64,000 bases of DNA from Pedobacter steynii (GTDB lineage Bacteria > Bacteroidota > Bacteroidia > Sphingobacteriales > Sphingobacteriaceae): positions 32,171 to 96,170 of the forward strand of contig NZ_FNGY01000018.1 in assembly GCF_900103665.1 (NCBI RefSeq), written 5' to 3'. Of the stretch, positions 35,454 through 44,199 are shown piece after piece. The notes beneath the pieces were generated by a model that saw nothing but the letters and a program-made list of their open reading frames with translations, was not told where the DNA came from and did no database searches. Position 1 is the first letter of the stretch, and every line of letters starts with the position of its first letter. Both the position numbers and the translations under genes were made by a program.

Positions 35454-36656
35454 TTATACAGTAAGTAATTTTTGGTAGATATTCAACATTCTTTCTGAAA
35501 TGATCCTGACATCGTGGTCACGTTCTACCGTTTTTCTGGCATTTTCACCAATCTCCCGCCATTTTTTAGGATTGGTAATGCATTGCAGGATGGCCCTGTA
35601 AAACTCATCTGCAGTGTCTGCAATGAGGATGTCTTTTCCATTTTCGCACCTGATCCCTTCGGCGGCCATGCTCGTTGCAATGATACACTTCCGCATCGCC
35701 ATTCCTTCGATGATCTTTACCCTCATCCCGCTTCCGGACAATAAAGGCACAATCATGATCGCTTTGGAATTGATAAACTCTACCGCATCAAAGACTTCTC
35801 CTTCTACTACCAGATTTTCGGAATCATATTCAAAAAACTGCTTCTGCATATTTTTCCCGGCAATATAAAAACGAAGTTCGCTGTTCAGTTTCTCTATATC
35901 CGGCCAGATCTCATCCAGAAACCATTCCAGGCCTTCTTTATTCGGTCGCCAGTCCATGGCACCTAAATGAAAAAGTGTTGGAAAACTTGTTTTTGAAGGA
36001 TCGGTCACATATTTCTCAAAGTCGAGGGCTACCGGAAAAACTTCCAGTGGGGTTTCACAACCAAACCTTAAAATGCTTTGCCTGTCCTGCTCACTAATGG
36101 CAAAGACCTGGTGAAAACGGTTGATCTGCTCGGTTTCGTAAACCTTTAAACGACGTGCTAAAAACTGAAGGTAACTTCTTCTGGGAGTGAATTTCTCCGT
36201 CAGTGCGATCCGTTCCCAGACATCAAACTCGATATTGTGGGCTCTGTAAATCACCTTTGCCTTGCTGTTTTCTTTCACCACATCCAGATAAGGCACGACA
36301 AAGAGTCCTTCAAACTGAATGATGTCAAACTCATTTTCCTTTAAAACGTCGCCAATCAATTTGGCGGCATCTTCATCAAAATAACGCGATACGTTATAAG
36401 ACTGATTGGAGAAAATATTCAGCAAAGCGCCGTAAACATTTACCTCAGTATCCAGATTGAAAGAGTGAAACTTGATTTGTTCAAACAAAGGATCATAGAT
36501 ATCCTCTACATCTACCCGGTACTTATTGGGGTTAATACTGAACATAGTAATCTCCACTCCCAGTTTTAACAATCCTTTTATTGTGTTGTATACAACAATT
36601 GGATAGCCGCTATTGGGCGGAAAAGGTATTCTGTTTGTGAGTATTAATGTTTTCAA
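35454..36656 (-). CDS. Glycosyltransferase family 4-type
   Basis: 400 aa of GT-B fold. The N-terminal domain starts TNRIPFPPNSGYPIVVYNTI; the C-terminal donor-binding domain has FHLGAMDWRPNKEGLEWF, MIVPLLSGSGMRVKIIEGMA and RKCIIATSMAAEGI, with the Glu typical of the EX7E motif in that region. No membrane helices, so it acts at the inner face of the membrane on a lipid-linked or surface glycan. Neighbouring rnhB (18 bp) is unrelated in function. Acceptor unknown. Confidence 0.88.
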   Translation of the reverse strand: MKTLILTNRIPFPPNSGYPIVVYNTIKGLLKLGVEITMFSINPNKYRVDVEDIYDPLFEQIKFHSFNLDTEVNVYGALLNIFSNQSYNVSRYFDEDAAKLIGDVLKENEFDIIQFEGLFVVPYLDVVKENSKAKVIYRAHNIEFDVWERIALTEKFTPRRSYLQFLARRLKVYETEQINRFHQVFAISEQDRQSILRFGCETPLEVFPVALDFEKYVTDPSKTSFPTLFHLGAMDWRPNKEGLEWFLDEIWPDIEKLNSELRFYIAGKNMQKQFFEYDSENLVVEGEVFDAVEFINSKAIMIVPLLSGSGMRVKIIEGMAMRKCIIATSMAAEGIRCENGKDILIADTADEFYRAILQCITNPKKWREIGENARKTVERDHDVRIISERMLNIYQKLLTV

Positions 36657-36674
36657 ATCATGTGAAAATACTAA

Positions 36675-37286
36675 TTATCCTTTGATTTCGGAAAACAGCG
36701 CCAACTGAGGTTGGCTAATTGTAAAAGTTTTACGGTGATATGGCGATAATCCATGCTTCAAAGCTGCATTTCTATGGTCTATAGTAGGATATCCTTTATT
36801 TTTTTTCCATTGATAGATAGGATACTCTTCCGCTATTTTTGTCATGTATTCATCGCGATGCGTTTTAGCCAGGATAGAGGCGGCAGCGATGTTCAGGTAT
36901 TTCCCGTCTCCTTTGACAATGCAGGCATGAGGAATTTCCGGATAGGCTTTAAAACGGTTCCCATCAATGCTCAGGTATTGCGGCTTCAGGCTTAATTTTT
37001 CTATCGCCCTGTGCATCGCTAAAAAAGAAGCATTTAAGATATTGATTTTATCAATTTCCAGGTGATCAACCTCGGCTACGGCCCATGCAATTGCTTCCTT
37101 CTCAATGATCAGCCTTAACACATCCCGCTGTTTATGACTTAGCTTTTTTGAATCCGTCAGCATTCCGGGAATAAAATCCGGAGGAAGGATCACTGCGGCA
37201 GCAAATACAGGGCCCGCAAGACACCCCCTGCCAGCTTCATCACAGCCCGCCTCGATTAATTCATTCTGGTAACTATTTAACAGCAT
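36675..37286 (-). CDS. rnhB: Ribonuclease HII
   Basis: 203 aa, the standard size. The catalytic DEAGRG block is near the start (AGCDEAGRGCLAGPVFAAAV; D16 and E17), followed by TDSKKLSHKQRDVL and SIDGNRFKA, then AAASILAKTHRDEYM. It cuts RNA from RNA-DNA hybrids, including single ribonucleotides. The operon run continues downstream with the glycosyltransferase and upstream with the transporter permease. Confidence 0.97.
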   Translation of the reverse strand: MLLNSYQNELIEAGCDEAGRGCLAGPVFAAAVILPPDFIPGMLTDSKKLSHKQRDVLRLIIEKEAIAWAVAEVDHLEIDKINILNASFLAMHRAIEKLSLKPQYLSIDGNRFKAYPEIPHACIVKGDGKYLNIAAASILAKTHRDEYMTKIAEEYPIYQWKKNKGYPTIDHRNAALKHGLSPYHRKTFTISQPQLALFSEIKG

Positions 37287-37310
37287 ATCGCAATTTAAAA
37301 AAATTCAAAA

Positions 37311-38402
37311 TTAAACAGATATATTTTGTGACTTCACATCAAAAGCATCCCTTAGTCCGATGGCCAGTAAGTTGAAGGCATATACCGTGATCATAATGCA
37401 AAGGCCAGGCAAAATGGCCAGATAAGCTGCATCCATGATGATATAGCCATAATGTTCCTTAATCATGCTGCCCCAACTCGGCATAGGAGGCTGTGCCCCA
37501 AAACCTAAAAAGCTCAATCCTGTTTCCAGCAGGATCGCGGAGGCAAAGTTTGCAGAAGCCACCACCAGGATAGGCCCGGCAATATTCGGTAAAATATGTT
37601 TGATAATTGTTCTGGAAGTAGAGAAACCAAGGGCTTTGGACGCCTCCACAAATTCTACCTGCTTTAAAGCCATCACCTGCCCTCTTACCAGCCTGGATAC
37701 ATCCACCCAGGTCGACAATCCCACCGCAATAAAGATCTGCCAGAATCCTTTCCCAAGGGCGAAAGAAATGGCAATCACCAGTAACAGGGAAGGTAAAGAC
37801 CAGATGACGTTCATGAACCAGCTGATGGATGCATCGGTCTTCCCACCAAAATAACCCGAGAGTGCTCCCAGGCTAATGCCTATAAAAAGAGAAATGAGTA
37901 CCGCCATCAGCCCTACTGAAAGTGAGACCCGGATACCAATAATCAACCTGCTCAGCAAATCTCTTCCGTAAATATCTGTGCCCAGCCAAAAGGTCTGCCG
38001 ATACCTGTTTTCTTTTCCCAAAAGTGGATACACCGCTTCTTCCGCCTGCTCATCGTCGCCGATATACTCCCTCGCATACACCTTATTTCCTTCCTCACGG
38101 TAGGCCGTAACCGGAATACTTTTAAAATCAGCTTCCTGTCCGAATAACATGCGCTCCAGAAAATTCACTTTTTTGATGTCTTTATTTCTGCTGATGATGA
38201 GAAACTCAAAGCTCCTTCCCGGCTTTTTATTGCTGAGCTGTAAATGCATACTATTGGCATAAGGCGTCTGATCAGGTGTAATCAGGTAACCAAGAATGCC
38301 CATAAGGACCATCAACAGAATGAACAATAGCCCGGCGAAAGCCATTTTATTTTTTCTGAATCGCTTCCATACTTTTCCTGAAGGGCTATTATTGGTCTCC
38401 AT
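37311..38402 (-). CDS. ABC transporter permease, Dpp/Opp C type
   Basis: 363 aa. An N-terminal cytoplasmic segment (KVWKRFRKNKMAFAGLL) and first helix are followed by a ~100-residue extracytoplasmic insert and five more helices. The coupling signature for the ATPase is EASKALGFSTSRTIIKHILP; FGTDIYGRD-like sequence occurs as WLGTDIYGRDLLSRLI. This is the DppC/OppC half of a peptide or nickel importer. No partner permease, ATPase or binding protein is adjacent. It overlaps the next upstream gene by one base. Confidence 0.88.
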   Translation of the reverse strand: METNNSPSGKVWKRFRKNKMAFAGLLFILLMVLMGILGYLITPDQTPYANSMHLQLSNKKPGRSFEFLIISRNKDIKKVNFLERMLFGQEADFKSIPVTAYREEGNKVYAREYIGDDEQAEEAVYPLLGKENRYRQTFWLGTDIYGRDLLSRLIIGIRVSLSVGLMAVLISLFIGISLGALSGYFGGKTDASISWFMNVIWSLPSLLLVIAISFALGKGFWQIFIAVGLSTWVDVSRLVRGQVMALKQVEFVEASKALGFSTSRTIIKHILPNIAGPILVVASANFASAILLETGLSFLGFGAQPPMPSWGSMIKEHYGYIIMDAAYLAILPGLCIMITVYAFNLLAIGLRDAFDVKSQNISV

Positions 38403-39538
38403 TATTTCACCATTCTGTCTTTCCAGTTGTACTTTCCTGAGTTTCCGGCAATGCCGATGTAAACGATATAAACGATGTGCATCAGGTTAAGTATGGGTAA
38501 TAAAACGAGTAATTTCCTTCTTTTTGCAAAACCAGTGACGTCGTATAAAAATAACAATTCCACAATAATTTTGACCAATAGCTGCCACAAAGCCAGCTGC
38601 AGGAAAAATCCAAAGAATAAACCGATGGCAATGTTTAACAAGATACTCACATTGAACAGCCAGATGCCAACACCCAATACGATAATCGACTTATTTTTAT
38701 AACGGGTACTTTTCGAGGCCCATCGTTTCCGCTGTTGAATAAACTCTCCCAAAGTCGGTTTTGCATGTGTATACACTACGGCATCATGATGCTTTAAAAA
38801 ACCGATATTATTGTCAAAACGTGCGGCTATTTTATGCAATAGCAATTCATCATCTCCGGAAGCTAAATCGTCGATCCCCTGGAAACCACCAACCTCATAA
38901 AAAGCCGCCTTTTCGTAGGCAAGATTAGCCCCGTTACAGGTAGAAGGTTTTTTATTCCCTATGGTGGAGGCCCCTAAACCGATCAGGTACAAAAATTCCA
39001 ATGCCTGTGCACGTTCAAAGAAAGTCTTTTCTTCAAAGTAAGCCACGGGCGATGAGATCATTTTATATTGCTGCTCTTCATAAAAGCCGATGATCGTTTT
39101 AAGCCAGTTTGTTCCCATCCGGCAATCGGCATCAGTAGTGATGATCAAATCACCTGTAGCCTGTCCTATTGCAGTCTGTATTGCCTTTTTCTTATAGGAA
39201 TTGAGTGCCCGGTCTTCATTAAGCCGGATCAGCTTTACCCCTTTTGAGGCATAAGAGGCGATGATTTTTGCGGTATCATCGGTAGAATGGTCGTCAATAA
39301 AGATGATTTCTGTCAATGCCGGATCGTAAGACTGTGCACACAGATCGTCCAGTGTTTTTGAAATATTGGCGGCTTCATTGCGCGCCGCAACCAGTATCGA
39401 AACCTTCGTTTTAAAAACAGGTTGTTTGGGTTGATAATAGGTCAGCTTATGCCAACCTCTGATGAAAGCCAGCACCACCAGGACATACAAGACCGTTAAA
39501 AAAGAGGTGATATAGCTAGCTACGCTGAAGATTTCCAA
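38402..39538 (-). CDS. Glycosyltransferase family 2, membrane-bound
   Basis: 378 aa with a predicted TTG start at 39538 and no nearby ATG. An N-terminal membrane helix (about 7-27) precedes a GT-A domain: VSILVAARNEAANISKTLDD, EIIFIDDHSTDDTAK, the DxD site TTDADCRMG and the QxxRW-type QQRKRWASKS. Two to three C-terminal helices follow. Such processive-like GT2 enzymes make envelope glycans or glycolipids. Its 5' end overlaps the flippase-like gene by 23 bp, so both are translationally linked. Confidence 0.87.
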   Translation of the reverse strand: MEIFSVASYITSFLTVLYVLVVLAFIRGWHKLTYYQPKQPVFKTKVSILVAARNEAANISKTLDDLCAQSYDPALTEIIFIDDHSTDDTAKIIASYASKGVKLIRLNEDRALNSYKKKAIQTAIGQATGDLIITTDADCRMGTNWLKTIIGFYEEQQYKMISSPVAYFEEKTFFERAQALEFLYLIGLGASTIGNKKPSTCNGANLAYEKAAFYEVGGFQGIDDLASGDDELLLHKIAARFDNNIGFLKHHDAVVYTHAKPTLGEFIQQRKRWASKSTRYKNKSIIVLGVGIWLFNVSILLNIAIGLFFGFFLQLALWQLLVKIIVELLFLYDVTGFAKRRKLLVLLPILNLMHIVYIVYIGIAGNSGKYNWKDRMVK

Positions 39539-40517
39539 AAAAGTTAAGTTTAAATACGAAATAAGTGCCTAATATAGCAGGAATAATAATATTAATCAGC
39601 CAGATGCTGGCAGTACAAGCAATCACGGCGACTTCCTGATCGGTGATGGAGCTGAAAAAATAAGAAGCAGTGGCGGTTCTTACGCCAATATCAAAAAGGT
39701 CTAAAGAAGGTAAGGTCGACTGCACAAAGAAGAGGATACTCACCATCATCAGAATCTCCAGGTAATGCAGGTTGGGAATCAGCCAGAAGAACAAGATGAA
39801 ATATTGTGTACTGAAAACGAGATACCGGGAGAAACAAAGCAATAAAATCTTAAGCAATTCCCGCTTTTGATACCTTGCCAGGATACTATAAAACTTCTTA
39901 TACTTTCTGGTAAAGCGCATAGAAAGCAGAATCCCGTTCAGCCATTTGATATTAAAATAAAACACGATAAAAAACAGGCAGAAAATCAAGGCCAGAAAGA
40001 CCAGTCCATAAAATAGTAAGGGATCGATATTCACGAAACGGTAGATAAAAACACAGAATGCGATGGCACCGAAGACATTGGTGAGCACCATTTGACCAAT
40101 ATTTCCAACCGCCATGGCCACCACTCCGATGATCCTTCTTTTTGGCGACAGGAAAAATACCCTTCCACCATACTCTCCAATCCGGTTGGGCGTAAATACC
40201 GCCCATGTTAAACCACAGAAAACCGAAGCCACAGACTTCCATAGGCTGATGCGTTCTACACTGGAAATTAACCTTTTCCATTTTACCGCTTCCAGTCCCC
40301 AGTTAACCAACATCAGGAACAAGACAAAACCCAATACACAGAAAATTTCCCATTGAGGGATTTGTGTCAGGAGGTTTTTGAAATCCTTTAAGTTCTTGTT
40401 TGCAGTCAGTTTGCTATAGACAAACCAAAATGCAAAAAAAACAATTCCGGCTTTAAGAAAATATGAAACTATCTTTTTGTACTGTGATGTCAACTTTTTT
40501 GCTTTTACTCTGTGCAA
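39516..40517 (-). CDS. Lysylphosphatidylglycerol synthase TM-region/flippase-like membrane protein
   Basis: 333 aa with about eight membrane helices. Conserved phrases of the UPF0104/LPG-synthase flippase family are LEAVKWKRLISSVE, TWAVFTPNRIGEYGGRVFF and LPSLDLFDIGVRTATASYFF. Members without the catalytic synthetase domain are thought to move lipids or sugar-lipids across membranes. The displayed start is TTG at 40517, with another TTG at 40493; no early ATG exists. It precedes the GT2 gene with 23-bp overlap, consistent with a glycolipid-related unit, and is divergent from ruvC across 19 bp. Confidence 0.85.
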   Translation of the reverse strand: MHRVKAKKLTSQYKKIVSYFLKAGIVFFAFWFVYSKLTANKNLKDFKNLLTQIPQWEIFCVLGFVLFLMLVNWGLEAVKWKRLISSVERISLWKSVASVFCGLTWAVFTPNRIGEYGGRVFFLSPKRRIIGVVAMAVGNIGQMVLTNVFGAIAFCVFIYRFVNIDPLLFYGLVFLALIFCLFFIVFYFNIKWLNGILLSMRFTRKYKKFYSILARYQKRELLKILLLCFSRYLVFSTQYFILFFWLIPNLHYLEILMMVSILFFVQSTLPSLDLFDIGVRTATASYFFSSITDQEVAVIACTASIWLINIIIPAILGTYFVFKLNFFGNLQRS

Positions 40518-40536
40518 ATATGCTTAATATTGTTTT

Positions 40537-41100
40537 ATGTTGGTTGAAAAAAAGGAAAGGGTGATCATGGGAATCGATCCAGGCACTTCGATTATGGGTT
40601 ATGGGGTGATTTTGGAAAAGGGCAGTAAAATCGAAATGATTACCATGGGGATTGTCCGCATGGATCACTTAGACGACCATTTTTTAAAGCTACAACGGAT
40701 TTTTGAGAAAACGGTGGTATTGATTGATCAATATAAACCGGATACGATGGCACTTGAGGCGCCTTTCTATGGAAAAAACATCCAGGTAATGCTCAAGTTA
40801 GGCCGCGCGCAAGGTGTAGCCATGGCGGCAGCCCTATCCAGAAATATTCCAATCACAGAATATGCGCCCCGTAAAATCAAACAATCGATTACCGGAAACG
40901 GGAGCTCAGGAAAAGAGCAAGTGGCAGCCATGTTGCAAAGGTTATTGAATTTTAAGGAGACCCCGGAGTTTCTGGATGCGACAGATGGTTTAGCGGTTGC
41001 AGTTTGTCATTCCTTTCAGCGGGTCAGTACTTCAGGTTCCGGGAAATCATATTCCGGATGGGAAGCCTTTGCCAAAGACAATAAAAAGCGATTAAAATAA
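40537..41100 (+). CDS. ruvC: Crossover junction endodeoxyribonuclease RuvC
   Basis: 187 aa. All four catalytic acids are seen: D14 in MGIDPGTSIMGYG, E74 in MALEAPFYG, and D148 and D151 in FLDATDGLAVAVCH. It resolves Holliday junctions with RuvAB, whose genes are not here. A short basic C-terminal tail follows. The promoter must lie within or very near the divergent flippase start. Confidence 0.97.
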   Translation: MLVEKKERVIMGIDPGTSIMGYGVILEKGSKIEMITMGIVRMDHLDDHFLKLQRIFEKTVVLIDQYKPDTMALEAPFYGKNIQVMLKLGRAQGVAMAAALSRNIPITEYAPRKIKQSITGNGSSGKEQVAAMLQRLLNFKETPEFLDATDGLAVAVCHSFQRVSTSGSGKSYSGWEAFAKDNKKRLK

Positions 41101-41102
41101 AT

Positions 41103-41136
41103 AAAAAAACCTGATTTGGTGAGTGGCCAAATCAGG
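41103..41136 (-). terminator. Terminator for DUF4349 gene (minus strand)
   Basis: CCTGATTTGG pairs with CCAAATCAGG (10 bp, perfect); on the minus strand the stem is followed by a run of seven T. It lies between the convergent ruvC and DUF4349 genes. Confidence 0.8.
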
Positions 41137-41158
41137 GTGTTCAAAACCTCCGGGAGTT

Positions 41159-42013
41159 TTATGCTGCCAGGGCAGATTTTCTTTTTTTGCGGTAATAGCG
41201 GAAAGCAAAATATCCAGCCAGCACCAATACGACCAGCATCCACAAGTTGGATATGATCAGGATAAATTCTTTAAAGATGACCCATCCATTCTGGATGTTC
41301 AATCCCAATCTTCTAAAGAATCCGGGACGGTAGTCCGCTAAGTTATCATTCCCAACCACCAGCTTTTTAACCGTATTGTCCTGATAGAAATTAAGTGTGA
41401 TGTCGCTGTACTTTACCCTGGAATCTATGCTTAGATTTTCGATCTTCTTATCGATGTAATCGTCTTTTAAGTTTAATGCGGTCTCTACGTTATTGCTTTT
41501 CTTATTGGCATGTTTGTTCAGTTGTGCAACTGCTTCGACACGGTTTTGATTTTTCAATTTATTAGAAAGGTAAGAGATACTTTGATCGTCCATTTTCATG
41601 GATTGATGGTCTACAAATACGGCCATTCCTGCTACTTTATTGGTAAAAGCATCCAGTTTCTCCGATGGGACCTTTGCTACGACCATGCCTTCCACACGAT
41701 AAGAAGTAAGTTCCAATAAGGAATCGGCAGAATATCCGACCTTTTCAAAACGCTCAACGTTGCTCTGAATGGAAAACTCTGCGAGGGTCCCTCCTTCTGC
41801 TTTAACCAGATCTGCCAGTTTTTCTTTGGTTTGCTGCACCTCTTTGACCCTAAAACGCATGTCGGCTGTCTTAATGATTTTCTCTGTCAGGGTGGTATCA
41901 CTGGCTTCCAGAGTTTCAGCAACAGTATCAGATGTTGCTTCATAAGATTTATTTTCTTTATTGCAGGCGGAAATCGCTATTGCTACGACACAATAGATTA
42001 AATATTTTTTCAT
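41159..42013 (-). CDS. DUF4349-domain lipoprotein
   Basis: 284 aa. Type II signal peptide with lipobox ISAC (C17). The DUF4349 domain spans about 45-265: KIIKTADMRFRVKEVQQTKE, then a coiled-coil middle with KDDYIDKKIENLSI, and one membrane helix near 245-268 followed by a basic tail. The lipid anchor plus C-terminal helix suggest an envelope protein tethered at both ends. Function unknown in the family. Terminator directly downstream. Confidence 0.87.
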   Translation of the reverse strand: MKKYLIYCVVAIAISACNKENKSYEATSDTVAETLEASDTTLTEKIIKTADMRFRVKEVQQTKEKLADLVKAEGGTLAEFSIQSNVERFEKVGYSADSLLELTSYRVEGMVVAKVPSEKLDAFTNKVAGMAVFVDHQSMKMDDQSISYLSNKLKNQNRVEAVAQLNKHANKKSNNVETALNLKDDYIDKKIENLSIDSRVKYSDITLNFYQDNTVKKLVVGNDNLADYRPGFFRRLGLNIQNGWVIFKEFILIISNLWMLVVLVLAGYFAFRYYRKKRKSALAA

Positions 42014-42094
42014 AATATTAATCAGTTAAGGTTTTCTCTTAATACCCGAACCTCAATAAGGTAACCTATGAAAATAAAATAATGGAAATATAGG

Positions 42095-42135
42095 CCAAAA
42101 AAAATTCCTCATCAGCAAGAAGCCAATGAGGAATT
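42095..42135 (-). terminator. Terminator for small membrane protein gene (minus strand)
   Basis: AATTCCTCAT pairs with ATGAGGAATT; on the minus strand the stem is followed by an eight-T run. It lies 24 bases past the stop of the gene at 42159. Confidence 0.8.
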
Positions 42136-42158
42136 CCAAGAAGATACTGCCTTGAATA

Positions 42159-42374
42159 TTAAGCAGCTAATATTTTGAATACACCTTTGCAAGCGATAAA
42201 AGCACCTACAAATAAAATTGCCCAGGATACGATCGATAAAGTCATAGAGTCACCGGCAAAACGCAAATAAACCCCTAAAACGCTAATTAGAATTCCTACA
42301 GCCATCAATTTATAGATGGATACTTCATTAGCTCTTTTCATGCTTTCGGTATTATGAGTTGGTGTCTGTGCCAT
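42159..42374 (-). CDS. Small two-helix membrane protein
   Basis: 71 aa. Soluble N-terminus (AQTPTHNTESMKRANEVS) then two membrane helices (about 24-42 and 48-68) with a short loop. I do not recognise the family; the Bacteroidota -7 box at 42396-42403 and the terminator after it support an expressed monocistronic gene. Confidence 0.75.
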   Translation of the reverse strand: MAQTPTHNTESMKRANEVSIYKLMAVGILISVLGVYLRFAGDSMTLSIVSWAILFVGAFIACKGVFKILAA

Positions 42375-42395
42375 AGTCTTTTTTTATTTATGGCA

Positions 42396-42403
42396 CAAAA
42401 ATA
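42396..42403 (-). promoter_or_regulatory. -7 box upstream of small membrane protein gene
   Basis: On the minus strand TATTTTTG matches TAnnTTTG, 21 bases before the start codon at 42374. Confidence 0.5.
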
Positions 42404-42508
42404 ATATTAATTAAACAAAAAGAGGTATAACATCCGTATAATTTTCAGCGCATCTTCCAACTTATGGATTATCTTTAATAATTGCATCTATATTAAAAAC
42501 ACAATCCA

Positions 42509-44146
42509 ATGAAAAGAATTTTTTTAACCTTAATTACAGCACTCAGCATTACCTATAGCTACGCGCAATCCCCGCTTTCCTTTAACAGCCGGTTGGAATC
42601 TGTTACCGTATACAGTACAGGTGCAGAACTCAATCATAAAGTAAAAGTCAGCATTCCGGCAGGAACCAGTGAAATCATCCTGAACAACATGGCCAATGCC
42701 ATTGACGAAAGCAGCATTCAGGTCGGAGTTCCTTCAAGTGTAACGATCCTGTCTACCAGTTTTTCCAGGGATTTCTTAAAAACCGAGAATAAAAGTCCGG
42801 CTTATATCAAAGTCGAAGACAGCTTACAAATTGTAAAAAGAGAGCTGAATAAGGTACAGAATAAGCGGATTGTAGAAGAAAATCTATTGGTTTTACTCGA
42901 TAAAAATCAAGCAATTGGTGGTGTAAATACCGGAGTAAATGTAGCAGAGCTGATCAAAGTTGCCGATTATTATAAAAGCAAACAGCTGGAATTGAGAAAC
43001 AACATTTTCAGTTTGAAAGAAGCAGAAGCTAAACAGCAGGAGCGGATCGACAGGATGCAGCAGCAGTTGCAGGAGTTAAGTCTGGATAAAACGGGAACTA
43101 CGGGTCAGATTGTATTGCAGGTGATGGCTACAGCAGCGAGCAACGCAGATTTCAACGTCAGCTACCTGAGTCCGAATGCGGCCTGGATCGCCTTTTACGA
43201 CCTGCGTGCGGAAAATACTTCTTCTCCATTGAACATCGTTTACAAAGCCAATGTGACACAATCTACAGGCCTGGACTGGAAGAAGGTGAAGCTTAGTTTA
43301 TCAACGGGAAATCCATCTCAGAATGGCACTGCTCCCCTATTATCTGCCTGGTTTTTAGAATTTGGAGAACCTCAATATGCTTATGACCGCAAGAAACAGG
43401 CCTATCAAAACAGAATTCAGACGATGGAGGCCCGCGTGCCAATGAACAAAGAAGTAATGGCAGATGCTGCTCAGCCGGTGCTATCGCAACTTCAGGGAAA
43501 GGTTGCCGGCGTTTCAATTATCCAGAATGAGAATATGTTAAATGCTTCTTTTGACATTGAAATCCCTTATGATATCGCGTCCAACAGCAAGCCGCATAGT
43601 GTGACGCTGAAAGAATTCAGCCAACCTGCCAATTTCAAATACTATAGTGTTCCTAAAGTAGACGGTGACGCATTCTTAATGGCGGAGATCACAAATTACG
43701 ATAAATTGAACCTCTTACCTGGCGAAGCCAATATCATCTTCGAGAACAGCTATGTAGGCAAATCCTTCATCGATCCCAATGCAACGACGGATACTTTAAA
43801 CTTAAGTATGGGACGAGATAAAAAAATCACGATCAAAAGAGAAAAAGTGGCCGAGCAAACAGGCGTTAAATTTATCGGAAGCAGTAAAAAACAAACCTTT
43901 ACCTATGAGATCCGATTGCGTAACGGAAAGAAAGAAGCGGTCAATCTATTGCTGAAAGACCAGTATCCGGTCTCCACAGACAAAGACATGGAAGTGGAGT
44001 TATTAGCTGCAGAAGGTGCGGCAATCAACAAAGAAACCGGAGTCCTTACCTGGAAGCTGAGCCTGAAAGCAGGGGCCACAGAAACGATCCGGATCAGTTA
44101 TTCCGTAAAATATCCTAAAGACAAGAACATCTTAAATTTACAGTAA
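42509..44146 (+). CDS. Mucoidy inhibitor MuiA-like protein (DUF4140/DUF4139)
   Basis: 545 aa with a signal peptide (MKRIFLTLITALSITYSYAQ). The DUF4140 part (about 25-130: SRLESVTVYSTGAELNHKV) is followed by a coiled coil (about 135-190) and the DUF4139 part (about 200-545: SYLSPNAAWIAFYDLRAEN and ending ATETIRISYSVKYPKD). Between the two halves of DUF4139, residues 328-337 read LQGKVAGVSI, resembling the SusC/RagA plug motif (see findings). Envelope protein of unknown activity; MuiA was named for an effect on mucoidy. Followed by a perfect palindrome terminator. Confidence 0.87.
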   Translation: MKRIFLTLITALSITYSYAQSPLSFNSRLESVTVYSTGAELNHKVKVSIPAGTSEIILNNMANAIDESSIQVGVPSSVTILSTSFSRDFLKTENKSPAYIKVEDSLQIVKRELNKVQNKRIVEENLLVLLDKNQAIGGVNTGVNVAELIKVADYYKSKQLELRNNIFSLKEAEAKQQERIDRMQQQLQELSLDKTGTTGQIVLQVMATAASNADFNVSYLSPNAAWIAFYDLRAENTSSPLNIVYKANVTQSTGLDWKKVKLSLSTGNPSQNGTAPLLSAWFLEFGEPQYAYDRKKQAYQNRIQTMEARVPMNKEVMADAAQPVLSQLQGKVAGVSIIQNENMLNASFDIEIPYDIASNSKPHSVTLKEFSQPANFKYYSVPKVDGDAFLMAEITNYDKLNLLPGEANIIFENSYVGKSFIDPNATTDTLNLSMGRDKKITIKREKVAEQTGVKFIGSSKKQTFTYEIRLRNGKKEAVNLLLKDQYPVSTDKDMEVELLAAEGAAINKETGVLTWKLSLKAGATETIRISYSVKYPKDKNILNLQ

Positions 44147-44150
44147 TAAA

Positions 44151-44180
44151 AAAGCCCTTATCCATGCGGATAAGGGCTTT
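44151..44180. terminator. Bidirectional terminator between MuiA-like gene and atpG
   Basis: A perfect 13-bp palindromic stem (AAAGCCCTTATCC / GGATAAGGGCTTT) around ATGC, ending both the plus-strand DUF4139 gene and the minus-strand ATP synthase operon. Confidence 0.85.
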
Positions 44181-44199
44181 AAATTAGATATCAGGTAAA

